Origin: Halonotius aquaticus
GTDB lineage: Archaea; Halobacteriota; Halobacteria; Halobacteriales; Haloferacaceae
Direction of reading: 5' to 3'
Assembly: GCF_003605575.1 (NCBI RefSeq)
Contig: NZ_QKNY01000018.1
Location: 62,001-126,000, forward strand
Length of the DNA: 64,000 nucleotides
Shown here: piece after piece, positions 34,785-45,252 of the stretch
Layout of the letters: each line of letters begins with the position of its first letter
How positions within the stretch are numbered: position 1 is the first letter of the stretch
Program-made: the position numbers and the translations under genes
The notes under the pieces: generated by a model
Told to the model about the DNA's origin: nothing
What the model saw: the letters and a program-made list of their open reading frames with translations, nothing else
Database searches by the model: none

Positions 34785-35921
34785 TCAACCGACCTGAATC
34801 GGCACGAGCATGAAACACAGCGAGCCGAGAGCAAAGGTCAGCAGGCCGACCACCAGACGTGGCAGCCCGATGGCCGTCTCGTCACCTGGGTCTGCCGGCC
34901 CCTTGTAGGCGATAACCAGCGAGAACAGCCCCCAAAACGCCCAGAGCCCGACCGAGTCGTTGAGCCCGAGATCACGGACGTAGTACAGATAGCCGGCGAT
35001 CGTCACGAGGACAGCCGGCACCAACGCGGCGATCGTCTCCTGTCGCTGTCCAACCATCGCGCGCACCATGTGGCCGCCGTCAAGTTGGCCGACCGGGAGC
35101 AGATTCAGGAAGGTGAAAAACATCCCAACCCAGCCACCGATGATGACCGGATGGGGATTGAGCCCCGGATCGCTGTAGACTACCGGCTCACCGATCGCCC
35201 ACGCGATGAGATCCATCAGCGGCGGATTGTTGAACACGATCGACTCGGCGGATTGGGACTGTTCGACGACGCGGGCTGGTAGTTCAACCGGGCCCAACGA
35301 GAGCCCGATGGCGGTGACAACGATGGTGGCGACGAGACCGGCGATCGGGCCGGCAACGCCGATATCGAAGAGCGCTTTGCGATCCGGCATCCGGCTTTTC
35401 ATCTTGATGATCGCCCCCAGCGTGCCGAAAGGAAACACGAAGGGAATGACATACGGCAGCGAGACGGTCACGTCGTGGTACCGGCCCATCGCGTAGTGAC
35501 CCAACTCGTGGGTCATGAGCACGCCGAGGACAGCGGCGGTAAAGGGCCAGGCCTGTAGCACCGCCAGCGGATTGGCAACGAGCTCCGAAAACGGGACGAA
35601 ATACCAGCCGACAGCCCCGACAAACAGCGTGGAGATGATCGTCGCAGCGAACAGCGCGATGTTTGTCCACGGCACGCCGTCGTTGCCGACGCTGCCGGAC
35701 TCGATGGCGACGAGGGCGGTACCATCGGCTCCACGGGGGGTCGCAAGCTTGAGTTCGTAGCCGGCTTCCTGAAACGCCGGCCACAGCTCCTTGTGGAGTC
35801 GTTGTTCGGGAATCAACGGCTCACCGTAGTAGATAATCCGATCGCCGTCGATCCGCACGTCACTGAGCTGGTACCACGTCTCAAGCCCCTCCGGGCGGGG
35901 AATCGACTCCGGCTCAGCCAT
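34785..35921 (-). CDS. Site-2 protease family membrane metalloprotease
   Basis: 378 aa with a soluble N-terminal part (about 1-100) and six or seven transmembrane helices. The zinc motif HELGH (MTHELGHYAMG) and the third ligand motif NLLPVGQLDGGH identify the M50 family. Such intramembrane proteases cleave membrane-bound regulators. The ATG at 35921 is chosen; a GTG two codons upstream is also possible. No obvious substrate gene lies next to it. Confidence 0.93.
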   Translation of the reverse strand: MAEPESIPRPEGLETWYQLSDVRIDGDRIIYYGEPLIPEQRLHKELWPAFQEAGYELKLATPRGADGTALVAIESGSVGNDGVPWTNIALFAATIISTLFVGAVGWYFVPFSELVANPLAVLQAWPFTAAVLGVLMTHELGHYAMGRYHDVTVSLPYVIPFVFPFGTLGAIIKMKSRMPDRKALFDIGVAGPIAGLVATIVVTAIGLSLGPVELPARVVEQSQSAESIVFNNPPLMDLIAWAIGEPVVYSDPGLNPHPVIIGGWVGMFFTFLNLLPVGQLDGGHMVRAMVGQRQETIAALVPAVLVTIAGYLYYVRDLGLNDSVGLWAFWGLFSLVIAYKGPADPGDETAIGLPRLVVGLLTFALGSLCFMLVPIQVG

Positions 35922-36002
35922 CGTCACCCATTACCCATGAGTACGTGACTGAGAGGCATAAACGCTTGTCGTCGTCGCCATGCCTGCCGGCAGCAACGCC
36001 GC

Positions 36003-36821
36003 CTACCCCCCTCGCTCGTGGAGCCAAAACTCGTCGGCCTCGGTTGTTTCCTTCTTGAAGATCGGCACCTCGTCTTTCAGGCGGTTGATGCCATCTTCGA
36101 CGGTCTGAAACGCCTCCTCGCGGTGGCCCGCCAACACAACGACAAAGACGATGTCCTCGCCCGGGCCCATGACGCCAACGCGGTGGTGCATCAACACCTC
36201 GAAGACGCCCTCACGGTCGGTGAGGTCGTCGCTGATGGCGGCCATCCGTTCGTCGGCGACACCCTCGTATTTCTCGAACGCGAGGTGTTCGGTGCGGTCG
36301 TCCTCGGGGCTGTCTTTGATGCGAACGCGACCGGTAAACGTCGCAATCGCGCCGGATCGCTCGGCCAGCGGCGAGGCCTCTGCCCGGTCGATGAGCGTCT
36401 CTAAGGTCACGTGTGGCTCGAAATCATCAACCCGGGTGGCGAGCGCGGCGATATCGACGGCGTCGGCGGTCGGTGCCTCGGCGACAACGTTCGCTGGCTC
36501 AGGGTCGCTGTCGCCAACAACGACAGTCGGCAGCCGATGATGGCTTGTGCCGGCGACGACGGCGTACTCGTAGTCGGGCGCAAGCGAATCCAGGAGGTCG
36601 ACAAGCGAGCGGTCATCGCCGCGACCAACCCACTGACCCTTGCTTGTGAGGCTGAATCGGCCGTCGGCGTCGGTGGGATCGCCTTCGTCGACAGCGACGT
36701 TGTCAACAGCATCGCCGTAGTCGACGGTGGCGACCCGACCCTCGTACGTCTCGGCGATCCGGGTAGCAAGCGCGTCGGCGACCGCTGAGGCGTCATCGCC
36801 GACCACACAGAGCGTCTGCAT
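36003..36821 (-). CDS. moaE: MobB-like / MoaE fusion (molybdopterin synthase large subunit)
   Basis: 272 aa. The C-terminal part (about 130-272) is MoaE, the catalytic subunit of molybdopterin synthase, with GAIATFTGRVR, LAFEKYEGVADERM, HHRVGVMGPGE and the active-site FKKETTEADEFW lysines. The N-terminal 125 residues correspond to the MobB-like module fused to MoaE in haloarchaea, but the P-loop GKT is absent (CVVGDDASAVADALA), so GTP binding is doubtful. It makes molybdopterin for molybdenum or tungsten enzymes, which fits mobA at 58883 being far away. It is divergent from the next gene. Confidence 0.9.
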   Translation of the reverse strand: MQTLCVVGDDASAVADALATRIAETYEGRVATVDYGDAVDNVAVDEGDPTDADGRFSLTSKGQWVGRGDDRSLVDLLDSLAPDYEYAVVAGTSHHRLPTVVVGDSDPEPANVVAEAPTADAVDIAALATRVDDFEPHVTLETLIDRAEASPLAERSGAIATFTGRVRIKDSPEDDRTEHLAFEKYEGVADERMAAISDDLTDREGVFEVLMHHRVGVMGPGEDIVFVVVLAGHREEAFQTVEDGINRLKDEVPIFKKETTEADEFWLHERGG

Positions 36822-36950
36822 GGGTCATCTGCCGCCGCCGATGTCCTTGAGTGTTAGCGTCTCGGTGGATCCGCTCACGCAACGACCACTGTTTCACACC
36901 GAGAAACACCCCGCCCCGGTTTTTGAGTCGAGGGAGTCTACAAGACACCA

Positions 36951-37505
36951 ATGGATTCGAACCGATCGCCGCGCAGTGACAGCCCACCCACCGACCAAGC
37001 GACCGAAAGCCCCACAACAACTCACACAACCCGACGCCGGCTGCTAGCCGCCGGCGGGGCGACGGCCCTCGCAGGGCTGGCCGGCTGTACTGATATCATG
37101 AACAGCATCGCCGGGGCGATCCTCAAGGACGTCAACGTGCTCAACGGTACCAATCAGGAACAGAGCGGCAGCGTCACCGTCGTCGATCCGAACGGCGAGA
37201 CGCAGCTCTCGGAGTCGTTCACGGTCGCGCCAAGCGACAGCGACGACGAGGAAAACACAGATGAGCCGAGTTCGACACCGGCCTACGGCGACGTGTTTAC
37301 CGACGCCGGAGAGTACACCGTCACGGTCGACCTCGACAGCGCGATCAACGAGACGAGCAGCCGGCAGGCGAGTGTCACCGTCGACAACACCGACGACCAA
37401 CACATCATCGTCGGCCTTGGGGCCGACGGCGCGCCGAGCCCGATCGAGATCCTTGTCATCGACGAGTTCAGCGACCTCGCCGATCGGTTCGGCGACGACG
37501 CATAG
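36951..37505 (+). CDS. Tat lipoprotein of unknown function
   Basis: 184 aa. A polar N-terminus of about 28 residues precedes a twin-arginine signal (TTRRRLLAAGGATA) and a lipobox ALAGLAGC, so it is predicted to be lipid-anchored outside. The mature part has a VTVVDPNGETQLSESFTV beta-rich region, a Ser/Asp/Glu-rich linker and a YTVTVDLD segment that resemble an immunoglobulin-like fold. No enzyme motif is visible. Confidence 0.7.
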   Translation: MDSNRSPRSDSPPTDQATESPTTTHTTRRRLLAAGGATALAGLAGCTDIMNSIAGAILKDVNVLNGTNQEQSGSVTVVDPNGETQLSESFTVAPSDSDDEENTDEPSSTPAYGDVFTDAGEYTVTVDLDSAINETSSRQASVTVDNTDDQHIIVGLGADGAPSPIEILVIDEFSDLADRFGDDA

Positions 37506-37583
37506 CGGCTGACAATCGCGGTGAACCGGTCGCGGCTCCCCGTGTGAGAACGCTTAAGGCCGACTCGGGGATACCGGATGGCA

Positions 37584-38303
37584 ATGAAGGTCATCCTTTC
37601 ACTTGGCGGGAGCGTCCTCGCACCGGATCTCGACGCCGAGCAGGTGGCAGCCCACGCCGCGGCGATCGAATCGCTTGTCGACGCCGGTTTTGAGGTCGGC
37701 ATCGTCGTCGGCGGTGGGGAAGTCGCCCGCGACTACATCGCCGCTGGCCGCGAGCTCGGCGGCAACGAGGTCGAACTCGACGAACTCGGGATCGCCGCCA
37801 CCCGGCTCAACGCTCGACTGTTGATCGCCGCCCTCGATACCTGCACAAACCCGACGCCCGCGGAAGATTACGCCGATGCCGGCGAGGCGCTCAACCGCGG
37901 CGATGTGGCGATCATGGGTGGGGTGATGGCCGGCCAGACCACCGACGCCGTCGCCGCCGCCCTCGCCGAGTACGTCGATGCCGACCTGCTGGCCTACGCG
38001 ACCAGCACTGACGGTGTCTACGACGCCGACCCCAACGAGGATCCCGAGGCGATCCGCTATACGACGATGTCGCCGGCGGAACTCGTCGAGTTGGTCGTCC
38101 CGATGAGCCGGGATGCAGGCTCCTCGGCACCGGTCGATCTGCTGGCCGCAAAGCTCATCGAGCGGGCAGGGATGCGGGCGATCGTTTTCGATGGCACCGA
38201 TCCCAGCAACATCACCGATGCGGTGCTCAACGGGAGCCACACCGGCACCGATGTCATCCCTGAAGGCGGCGAGGAACCAGCGGAGTGGATCACGACAGAA
38301 TGA
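37584..38303 (+). CDS. pyrH: UMP kinase (archaeal type)
   Basis: 239 aa from ATG 37584 (MKVILSLGGSVL). The amino-acid-kinase fold shows the glycine-rich SLGGS start, VVGGGEVARDYI, and YATSTDGVYDADPNEDPEA near residue 145. It converts UMP to UDP. An ATG two codons upstream (37578) is also possible. It overlaps the lysS start (ATGA), which suggests translational coupling. Confidence 0.93.
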   Translation: MKVILSLGGSVLAPDLDAEQVAAHAAAIESLVDAGFEVGIVVGGGEVARDYIAAGRELGGNEVELDELGIAATRLNARLLIAALDTCTNPTPAEDYADAGEALNRGDVAIMGGVMAGQTTDAVAAALAEYVDADLLAYATSTDGVYDADPNEDPEAIRYTTMSPAELVELVVPMSRDAGSSAPVDLLAAKLIERAGMRAIVFDGTDPSNITDAVLNGSHTGTDVIPEGGEEPAEWITTE

Positions 38304-39970
38304 GCACGGACGACACTGACGCCGACAGCAACGACGAGACAGCCACCCCAGTCGACGAACCAGACGACGAGCACCACGACTTCTGGGCCGAGGGTGTCGC
38401 CGACGAGATTGAGCAGCGAGACCCCAACGACCCGATCGTCATCAAGGGTGGCGTCTCGCCGTCGGGCGTCGCCCACCTCGGCAACGTCAACGAGATCATG
38501 CGCGGCTATTTCGTCGCCGAAGCCCTCCGCGATCGCGACCACGAGGTGCGGCAGGTCTTCACCAGCGACGACCGCGATCCGCTCCGCAAACTGCCCCGCA
38601 AATTAGCCGATCCCGACGGACAGATCGTTGGTCTCGGCGAGGTTGATGCCGGCGCGCTCGGCCGCAACCTCGGCAAGCCCTACACCGACATCCCCGATCC
38701 CTTCGGCGAACGCGACTCCTACGCCGCCCACTTCGCCGCATTGCTCGAAGCCGACGCCGATCGACTTGGGGTCGATATCGAGATGTACTCCAACACCGAG
38801 CTCTACGGCGAGGGAGCCTTCGATCCGGTTGTCGAGCGCGTCCTTGACCGCGTTGACACCGCCCGCGAGGTGCTCAGTGAGTATCAGGCCAAGGCCGACG
38901 ACGACTACGTCCCGTTTAATCCGATCTGTGAGGAGTGCGGCAAACTGACCGAGACGGTCACCGACATCGACCTCGACGCCGAAACCGTCGACTACGTCTG
39001 TACCGACATGGAAGTCGGCGACGAGACCATCGAGGGCTGCGGCCACGAGGGGACTGCGACGTTCCGCGAGGGCAAACTCCCGTGGCGGTTCGAGTGGCCC
39101 GGCCAGTGGCAGGTGCTCGATGTCGACTTCGAACCGTTCGGCAAGGATCACGCCGAGGGCTCGTGGCCCTCCGGCGTCGACATCGCCGAGAATGTCCTCG
39201 GAATTGAGCCGCCGGTGCCGATGGTCTACGAGTGGTTCACGCTCAACGGCGAGGCGCTGTCCTCCTCAGCGGGCAACATCGTCACCGTCCCCGAACTGCT
39301 TGAGCTACTGGAACCCGAAATCATCCGCTACTTCTTCGCGCTGCACCCGAAGAAGGCCCGCGACCTCGACCTCTCGCGGCTCGACCAACTCGTCGACGAC
39401 TTCGACCGCTTCGAGGAAGCCTACTACGAGGGCGTCGACGACGAGTCGGTGACCGCCTTCGCCGAGGCAGCCTACCCCTACGTCGTCGGCAACGTTACCG
39501 ACGAGCGACCGATCCGACTGCCCTACACCTTTGCGGCGGTGCTCGGCATGGTCGACGACCGCGACCTCCGCGAGAAGTTGGCCCGCGACGAGGGCCATAT
39601 CCCCGATGACGCCGACGAGGCGACCGTCGAAGCCGCCCTTGCTCGCGTCGAGCAGGCCCGCACCTGGGCCGAGCGGATGGACAACGCCTACAACTACCGC
39701 CTGCAGGCCGAGTTACCCGATGTGGCATTCGACGACGCGACGAGCGACGCTCTCGACTCGCTGGCCGATGTCGTCGCCGCGGGCCACGACGGCGAGACGA
39801 TCCAATCCGAAATCTACGACACCGCCCGCGACCACGGGATCGAACCGGGCGACCTCTTCGAGGCCGGCTACCGGCTGTTTTTCGATGAGACCCAGGGCCC
39901 ACGGCTCGGCGAGTTCCTCGGCGATCTCGAACAGGAGTTCGTCGTCGGCCGGCTCCGCCGCGAACGCTGA
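38300..39970 (+). CDS. lysS: Lysyl-tRNA synthetase, class I
   Basis: 556 aa from ATG 38300 (overlapping the pyrH stop by four bases). It is the archaeal class I enzyme, distinct from the class II LysRS of bacteria and eukaryotes. The HIGH-like motif is GVAHLGN and the KMSKS-like motif is LSSSAGN. A central zinc region carries two pairs of cysteines (CEECGKLT and DYVCTDMEV...GCGHEG). The acidic first 35 residues are haloarchaeal. It attaches lysine to tRNA-Lys. Confidence 0.96.
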   Translation: MSTDDTDADSNDETATPVDEPDDEHHDFWAEGVADEIEQRDPNDPIVIKGGVSPSGVAHLGNVNEIMRGYFVAEALRDRDHEVRQVFTSDDRDPLRKLPRKLADPDGQIVGLGEVDAGALGRNLGKPYTDIPDPFGERDSYAAHFAALLEADADRLGVDIEMYSNTELYGEGAFDPVVERVLDRVDTAREVLSEYQAKADDDYVPFNPICEECGKLTETVTDIDLDAETVDYVCTDMEVGDETIEGCGHEGTATFREGKLPWRFEWPGQWQVLDVDFEPFGKDHAEGSWPSGVDIAENVLGIEPPVPMVYEWFTLNGEALSSSAGNIVTVPELLELLEPEIIRYFFALHPKKARDLDLSRLDQLVDDFDRFEEAYYEGVDDESVTAFAEAAYPYVVGNVTDERPIRLPYTFAAVLGMVDDRDLREKLARDEGHIPDDADEATVEAALARVEQARTWAERMDNAYNYRLQAELPDVAFDDATSDALDSLADVVAAGHDGETIQSEIYDTARDHGIEPGDLFEAGYRLFFDETQGPRLGEFLGDLEQEFVVGRLRRER

Positions 39971-40035
39971 CCGTAACCGCTGGCGACAACGACTGATCGC
40001 CCGGTTTTACTATGCCGTCGCGCCACTAGCGACCG

Positions 40036-40272
40036 ATGAGTGAGGACCGGCCACTGACTGAGTTTACTGACGACAGTTCGGAATCCGAAGCCAACGACGA
40101 TCCTGACAGCGACGACGAGGTGACTGCGGCGGCTGATCCAACAGCTGATCCGGTAACCGCCACCTATCGCTGGGAGCCCGACGGCACGGCGTGTGCCCGC
40201 TGTGGCGCGACGACCGAACGGCAGTGGCTCGATGACGGCGAGTTCGTTTGTCCCGACTGTAAGGCATGGTAA
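40036..40272 (+). CDS. Small acidic zinc-ribbon protein, 78 aa
   Basis: 78 aa. The first 45 residues are acidic and disordered; the C-terminal 25 carry a zinc-ribbon, CARCGATTERQWLDDGEFVCPDCKAW, with two CxxC pairs. It stands 65 bases after lysS and convergent with mutL. Such short zinc-ribbon proteins are common in haloarchaea and have no known function. Confidence 0.7.
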   Translation: MSEDRPLTEFTDDSSESEANDDPDSDDEVTAAADPTADPVTATYRWEPDGTACARCGATTERQWLDDGEFVCPDCKAW

Positions 40273-40286
40273 CGTCGCCAGTGTGA

Positions 40287-41954
40287 TTACTCGAAGCGCG
40301 TCGCTCCACGGTCGAAGCCAGCCGCAAGCGTTGTCTCGTCGATCGAGCAGATCGTCGGCCGCCCATGTGGACACGCGAATGGTTGCTCACACTCACCGAG
40401 CCGCGCCAATAGCGACTCTGCGTCCTCCAGTGACAGTTCCGCGCCGGCTTTCAGCGACGGCTGACAGGCCAGCGTCGCCAGCAACGTCTCGCGTGGATCG
40501 GCCGGCGACTCACCGGCAGCCAACTCGTCGAGCGTCGCTCGCAACGTGTCGGCGTCGGCGACGCGACCGAACGGGGCCGGCACCGCCGACACCCGTAGCG
40601 TCCCGCCGCCGAACGGTTCGACATCGAACCCGAGGGCCGCAAGCAGGTCGGCGTACTCCTCAGCGAGCGATGCAGCTGCCGGCGACACCGACACCGATTC
40701 CGCCGGCTCAAGTGTCGCCGTCGGAATCGCGTCGTCGCCGACGGCGGCCTGCAGTCGCTCATAGTTGACCCGCTCGTGGGCGGCGTGTTGATCGATCACC
40801 AGTAGCTCGTCGTCATCCTCACAGAGTAGATAGAGCTCTCGAAAACTGCCGATGACACGGAGGTCGGCGAAGGGATCGCTGCGGTCGACACCATCGAGTT
40901 CGGTTGTGAGATCGGTCGCGGCCGCCTCGGCGCGGCGCGCGTCGGCCGTTGACAACGCCTCCGAGACGGCGTCTTCGACTGCGGCTTCGAGGGCGTCTCG
41001 ATATCGGAGTCCGACCCGTTGTTTCGCCGGGTGGACGTTCGGGTCGACGGCTCCGGTCGGCGGCTCGATATCGACCGCGGCGATCGGGAACTGGTCGCCG
41101 GGCAACAGCGATCCGTAGCCGTCGATAACTGCTTGCCGGAGTCCGGAATCCGAGACGGGCCGGCCGGCGACGCTGATCCGGACGTGCTCGCGGGTCGAGC
41201 GCGTGACCGAGGGATAGGTGAGAATCCCGCGGAGATCGAACGATCCGGTTCCGTCCTCGATATCGATATCTGTCGCGCGTTCGACGACGGTCGCGTTGCG
41301 AGCGATATCCGCGTCGTAGACGCCGAGGAGTGCGTCGCGCAGGCCGCCGCCGGGGGTCGAGAACGTCTTTGTGCCATCGTGGCGCAGCGAGAACCCGACA
41401 TCGGGGTGGGCCAGCGCGTAGTCGGCGACGAGATCGCTGATCCGGCTGAACTCGGCGGCTGCAGAGGCAAGTGACTCTCGGCGGGCCGGGCGGTCGGCGA
41501 AGAGATCGGTGACCGTGACCGTCGTCCCCTGTCCGCGGGCGGTGTCGGTAACAGTCACCTCGCCGTCCGCAGCGCGGAGTTCCGTGCCGACGGCGTCGCC
41601 GTCGTTGGTCACGATCTCGACGATGGCGCAATCGCAGATTGCGGCCAACGCCTCGCCGCGAAAGCCGAGCGTCGAGACCGCTGTCAGCGACGCGTCCGCG
41701 TCGGCTGGGAGCTTGCTCGTCGTGTGTCGCTGGACGGCGAGTTCGGCGTCCCCCCGCGAGAGGCCGTGACCGTCGTCCTCGACGCGAATCCGCTCGGTGC
41801 CGTCGCCGTCGACGGCGATATCGATCCGGCTCGCGCCCGCGTCGAGGGCGTTGTCGATGAGTTCGCTGACGACGCGTGCCGGGCGGCTGATGACCTCACC
41901 GGCCGCAATTTTGGCGACCGTCGCGTCGTCGAGCCGGGTGAGTTGGGACGGCAT
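40287..41954 (-). CDS. mutL: DNA mismatch repair protein MutL
   Basis: 555 aa. The N-terminal GHKL ATPase has SELIDNALDAGAS, DDGHGLS and TLGFRGEAL. The C-terminal half has the endonuclease motif DQHAAHERVNYERL. The protein therefore probably nicks DNA during repair, as do MutL proteins of organisms without MutH. Haloarchaea have bacterial-type MutS and MutL and often a NucS system as well. It lies 59 bases downstream of mutS on the same strand. Confidence 0.96.
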   Translation of the reverse strand: MPSQLTRLDDATVAKIAAGEVISRPARVVSELIDNALDAGASRIDIAVDGDGTERIRVEDDGHGLSRGDAELAVQRHTTSKLPADADASLTAVSTLGFRGEALAAICDCAIVEIVTNDGDAVGTELRAADGEVTVTDTARGQGTTVTVTDLFADRPARRESLASAAAEFSRISDLVADYALAHPDVGFSLRHDGTKTFSTPGGGLRDALLGVYDADIARNATVVERATDIDIEDGTGSFDLRGILTYPSVTRSTREHVRISVAGRPVSDSGLRQAVIDGYGSLLPGDQFPIAAVDIEPPTGAVDPNVHPAKQRVGLRYRDALEAAVEDAVSEALSTADARRAEAAATDLTTELDGVDRSDPFADLRVIGSFRELYLLCEDDDELLVIDQHAAHERVNYERLQAAVGDDAIPTATLEPAESVSVSPAAASLAEEYADLLAALGFDVEPFGGGTLRVSAVPAPFGRVADADTLRATLDELAAGESPADPRETLLATLACQPSLKAGAELSLEDAESLLARLGECEQPFACPHGRPTICSIDETTLAAGFDRGATRFE

Positions 41955-42013
41955 GCTGTTTTAGCGTGGTTGGAGGCGCGACCGGTTTAGCCGCTTCGGG
42001 TATTTGATTCCGA

Positions 42014-44683
42014 TCACTCTTCGTCGAGTTGGGATCGAAGCGAATCCAGCGTATTGAGTGCTTCCAGCGGCGTCATCGTCGCAATATCGAGTTCGTGGAG
42101 TTCATCGACGACTGCGGCGACGGCCTCCGCGTCGAGTGCCTGCTCTGCCAGCACATCGGCGATGGCGTCGTCAGTGGTTGGCACGCTGGCTGCCGGTTCA
42201 GTCGGGGTATCGGCACCTTCGCTGTCAACATCGTCGCCACCAGCGTCACCGTCGCCAGTTGTCGTTTTGACGACATCGCGAGCGCGATCAACGACGGGTG
42301 TCGGGACGCCAGCCATCCGAGCGACTTCGATCCCATAGGAGGCTGACGACGCGCCAGGCGCGACGCGGTGGAGGAAGGTCACGTCGTCGCCCTCGCGTGT
42401 CGCCGCGAAATGGAGATTGTGGACGCCAGCGCGCTCGTCGGCGAGTTCGGTCAGTCCGTGGTAGTGAGTCGCGAACAGCGTCGTCGCGTCGAGTTCGTCG
42501 TGGATGAACTCGGTCGTCGCTTGAGCGATAGCGAGGCCGTCGGCCGTGCTCGTTCCGCGGCCGACCTCGTCGAGAAGAACGAGCGAGTTGTCGGTCGCGT
42601 CGTGGAGAATCTCGGTGAGTTCGCTCATCTCCCGCATGAACGTTGACTGGCCGCCGGCGATGTCGTCGCTCGCGCCGACACGGGTGAAGATCCGATCGAG
42701 AACCGGGAGGGTGGCGGCCTCAGCAGGGACGAAGCTTCCCGTCTGAGCGAGGAGGCAGATTAGCGCGACTTGGCGCATGTAGGTCGATTTCCCGCTCATG
42801 TTCGGGCCGGTGATGATCGCCACGTCGCCGCCAGCGAGGTCGGTATCGTTCGGGACGAACTCCGCTTGCGTGGTCTCGACGACCGGATGGCGGCCGCCGT
42901 GGATCGAGATTTGGGCGTCGTCGCTGGCGGCTTGGAACTCGGGGCGGACGTAATCGCCCTCCGTCGCGGCGATAGAGAGGGAACACAGCGCGTCGAGTTC
43001 CGCAATCGCGGTCGCTAACGCCTGAATCCGGTCGGTTTCGGCGGCGACCGTCTCCCGAACCTCACAGAACAGGTCGTATTCGAGGCTGTCGGCGCGTTCG
43101 GCCGCGCCGAAAATCTCGTCTTCGCGCTCTTTGAGTTCGGGCGTGTAGAACCGCTCGGCGTTTTTCAGGGTTTGGCGGCGCGTGTAGTCGTCGGGCACCG
43201 CATCGAGGTTCGGGTTCGTCACCTCGATGTAGTAGCCGTGAACCTGATTGTGGCCGACCGACAGCGAGTCGATACCGGTGCGCTCGCGTTCGGCGGCTTC
43301 GAGGTCGGCGACCCACTCGCGGCCCGCCTGTTCGGTCGTTCTGAGGGCATCGAGTTCGTCGTCGAAGGACTGCTTGATGACGCCGCCCTCGGTGAGTTCC
43401 ATCGGCGGCTCCGGGCTGATCGCCTCGTCGATCAATGTGGCTACGTCGTCCAGTTCGTCGAGGCGGTCATGGTGGTCGCTGAGCGCGGGGATGTCGGCAA
43501 TGAGTTCCTTCAGGTCGGGGACAATCGACAGCGTCGCGTGCAGCGCGCGGAGGTCGCGGGCGTTGGCGCGCTCCCGCGAGACGCGGCCGGCGAGGCGTTC
43601 GAGGTCGTAGGCCTCGGCCAACAAATCGGAAAGATCGCTGCGGACGACGCCGTCGCTGACGAGGGACTCAACCGCGTCGAGACGGGCTTCGATGGCCGCG
43701 CGATCAACCAGCGGCCGGCGAAGCCAGCGGTCGAGACACCGCCGGCCGAGCGCGCTCGCGGTTTCGTCGAGCACGTCGAAGACCGTCGCACCCGATCCGG
43801 GGCCGCGATTATCGAACAGTTCGAGACTCCGGAGCGCGGCGGCGTCGAGGCGGAGTTGATCGCGTTGGTCGTGCCGACGAATCCGCGAGACGTATTCGAG
43901 CGGGCCGTTGTCGCCCTGCGTGTACTCGGCGTAGGCCAACACCGCGCCACAGGCCCGCTGCTCGGCGTGGTTGTCGAGACGGCGGTCGGGGTCGGCGACG
44001 TACTCGGTCAGGCGATCGCGGGCAACAGTGGAGTCGAACAACTCGGCATCGACCGCGCTTTCCATCCAGTCGCCGTCGGGGGCGACCGTCGGCGCGTCGT
44101 CAGCGACGAGCAGTTCGTTCGGTTGGATGCGGTCGAGTTCTTCGCGTACGTCGCCGCGGGTCGGGACGGTCGTGACCAAACACTCGCCGGTCGAGGCATC
44201 GACCGCGGCGATACCGTAGCCGTCTCGATCTCCGTCTGCCGCGTCGCGTTCGACGACGCTTGCGACGTAGGTTGTCGACCCCGCCGCCAACAATTCGTCT
44301 TCGACGACCGTGCCGGGGGTGATGACCCGTGTTACTGCGCGGTCGACGAGTCCGCTCGCTTCCTCGGCGTCTTCGACCTGATCAGCCAGCGCGACCCGGT
44401 AGTCAGCCTCGACGAGGCGTTCGAGATAGGAGGCCGCGTTGTCGATGGGGATCCCCGCCATCGGGTATTCGCCGGTCGAATCCTCGCGTTGCGTTAGCGT
44501 CACCTCACAAACGCGGGCGACTTCCTCGGCGGCCTCACAGAAGGCTTCGTAGAAGTCGCCGACCTGAAATAAAACGAGTGCGTCGGGGTGTTGCTCACAA
44601 AGCTCGACGTACTGACCCAACATGGGCGTCACCTCGTCCTTGCGGTCGACCATCATCGGCGGCAGCCCCGTCACCGCAGTCAT
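42014..44683 (-). CDS. mutS: DNA mismatch repair protein MutS
   Basis: 889 aa. The mismatch-recognition domain carries the Phe-x-Glu motif in GDFYEAF, followed by the connector, the lever/clamp helices and the ATPase with Walker A TGPNMSGKST, Walker B LVLLDEVGRGTS and the signature ATHYHGLTELAD. It recognises mispairs and recruits MutL. The start at 44683 (MTAVTGLPPMMVDRKDEVTP) is plausible; a later Met at about 44650 also fits. It is upstream of mutL in an apparent two-gene operon. Confidence 0.96.
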   Translation of the reverse strand: MTAVTGLPPMMVDRKDEVTPMLGQYVELCEQHPDALVLFQVGDFYEAFCEAAEEVARVCEVTLTQREDSTGEYPMAGIPIDNAASYLERLVEADYRVALADQVEDAEEASGLVDRAVTRVITPGTVVEDELLAAGSTTYVASVVERDAADGDRDGYGIAAVDASTGECLVTTVPTRGDVREELDRIQPNELLVADDAPTVAPDGDWMESAVDAELFDSTVARDRLTEYVADPDRRLDNHAEQRACGAVLAYAEYTQGDNGPLEYVSRIRRHDQRDQLRLDAAALRSLELFDNRGPGSGATVFDVLDETASALGRRCLDRWLRRPLVDRAAIEARLDAVESLVSDGVVRSDLSDLLAEAYDLERLAGRVSRERANARDLRALHATLSIVPDLKELIADIPALSDHHDRLDELDDVATLIDEAISPEPPMELTEGGVIKQSFDDELDALRTTEQAGREWVADLEAAERERTGIDSLSVGHNQVHGYYIEVTNPNLDAVPDDYTRRQTLKNAERFYTPELKEREDEIFGAAERADSLEYDLFCEVRETVAAETDRIQALATAIAELDALCSLSIAATEGDYVRPEFQAASDDAQISIHGGRHPVVETTQAEFVPNDTDLAGGDVAIITGPNMSGKSTYMRQVALICLLAQTGSFVPAEAATLPVLDRIFTRVGASDDIAGGQSTFMREMSELTEILHDATDNSLVLLDEVGRGTSTADGLAIAQATTEFIHDELDATTLFATHYHGLTELADERAGVHNLHFAATREGDDVTFLHRVAPGASSASYGIEVARMAGVPTPVVDRARDVVKTTTGDGDAGGDDVDSEGADTPTEPAASVPTTDDAIADVLAEQALDAEAVAAVVDELHELDIATMTPLEALNTLDSLRSQLDEE

Positions 44684-44834
44684 AGCCGGGAGGCCGTCCG
44701 CGAGCGGTATAATCGCTCGGATGTCGGTTCCGAGGCCGCAGAGAAACGCCTGGAAAGCTCAATCTGGCCGGTTTGGACAGCTGTAGCTCCCAACACGTGC
44801 CGTGAGACCGGTTGTAAATCCCGACACTGTTTAA

Positions 44835-45155
<321 letters not shown>

Positions 45156-45252
45156 GCTAGTGACCTAGCCGCCTCCCGTCCGACGCCTGCTTTTTATCCA
45201 GCACCACTCACCGTCGGGAACCGTTATGCGGCTTCAAGGCGTTGAATCAGCT

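Noticed and set aside
43172-44497. A 441-codon frame antisense to mutS
   Set aside because: mutS on the other strand has all expected motifs. This frame has no recognisable motif and results from third-position GC bias.
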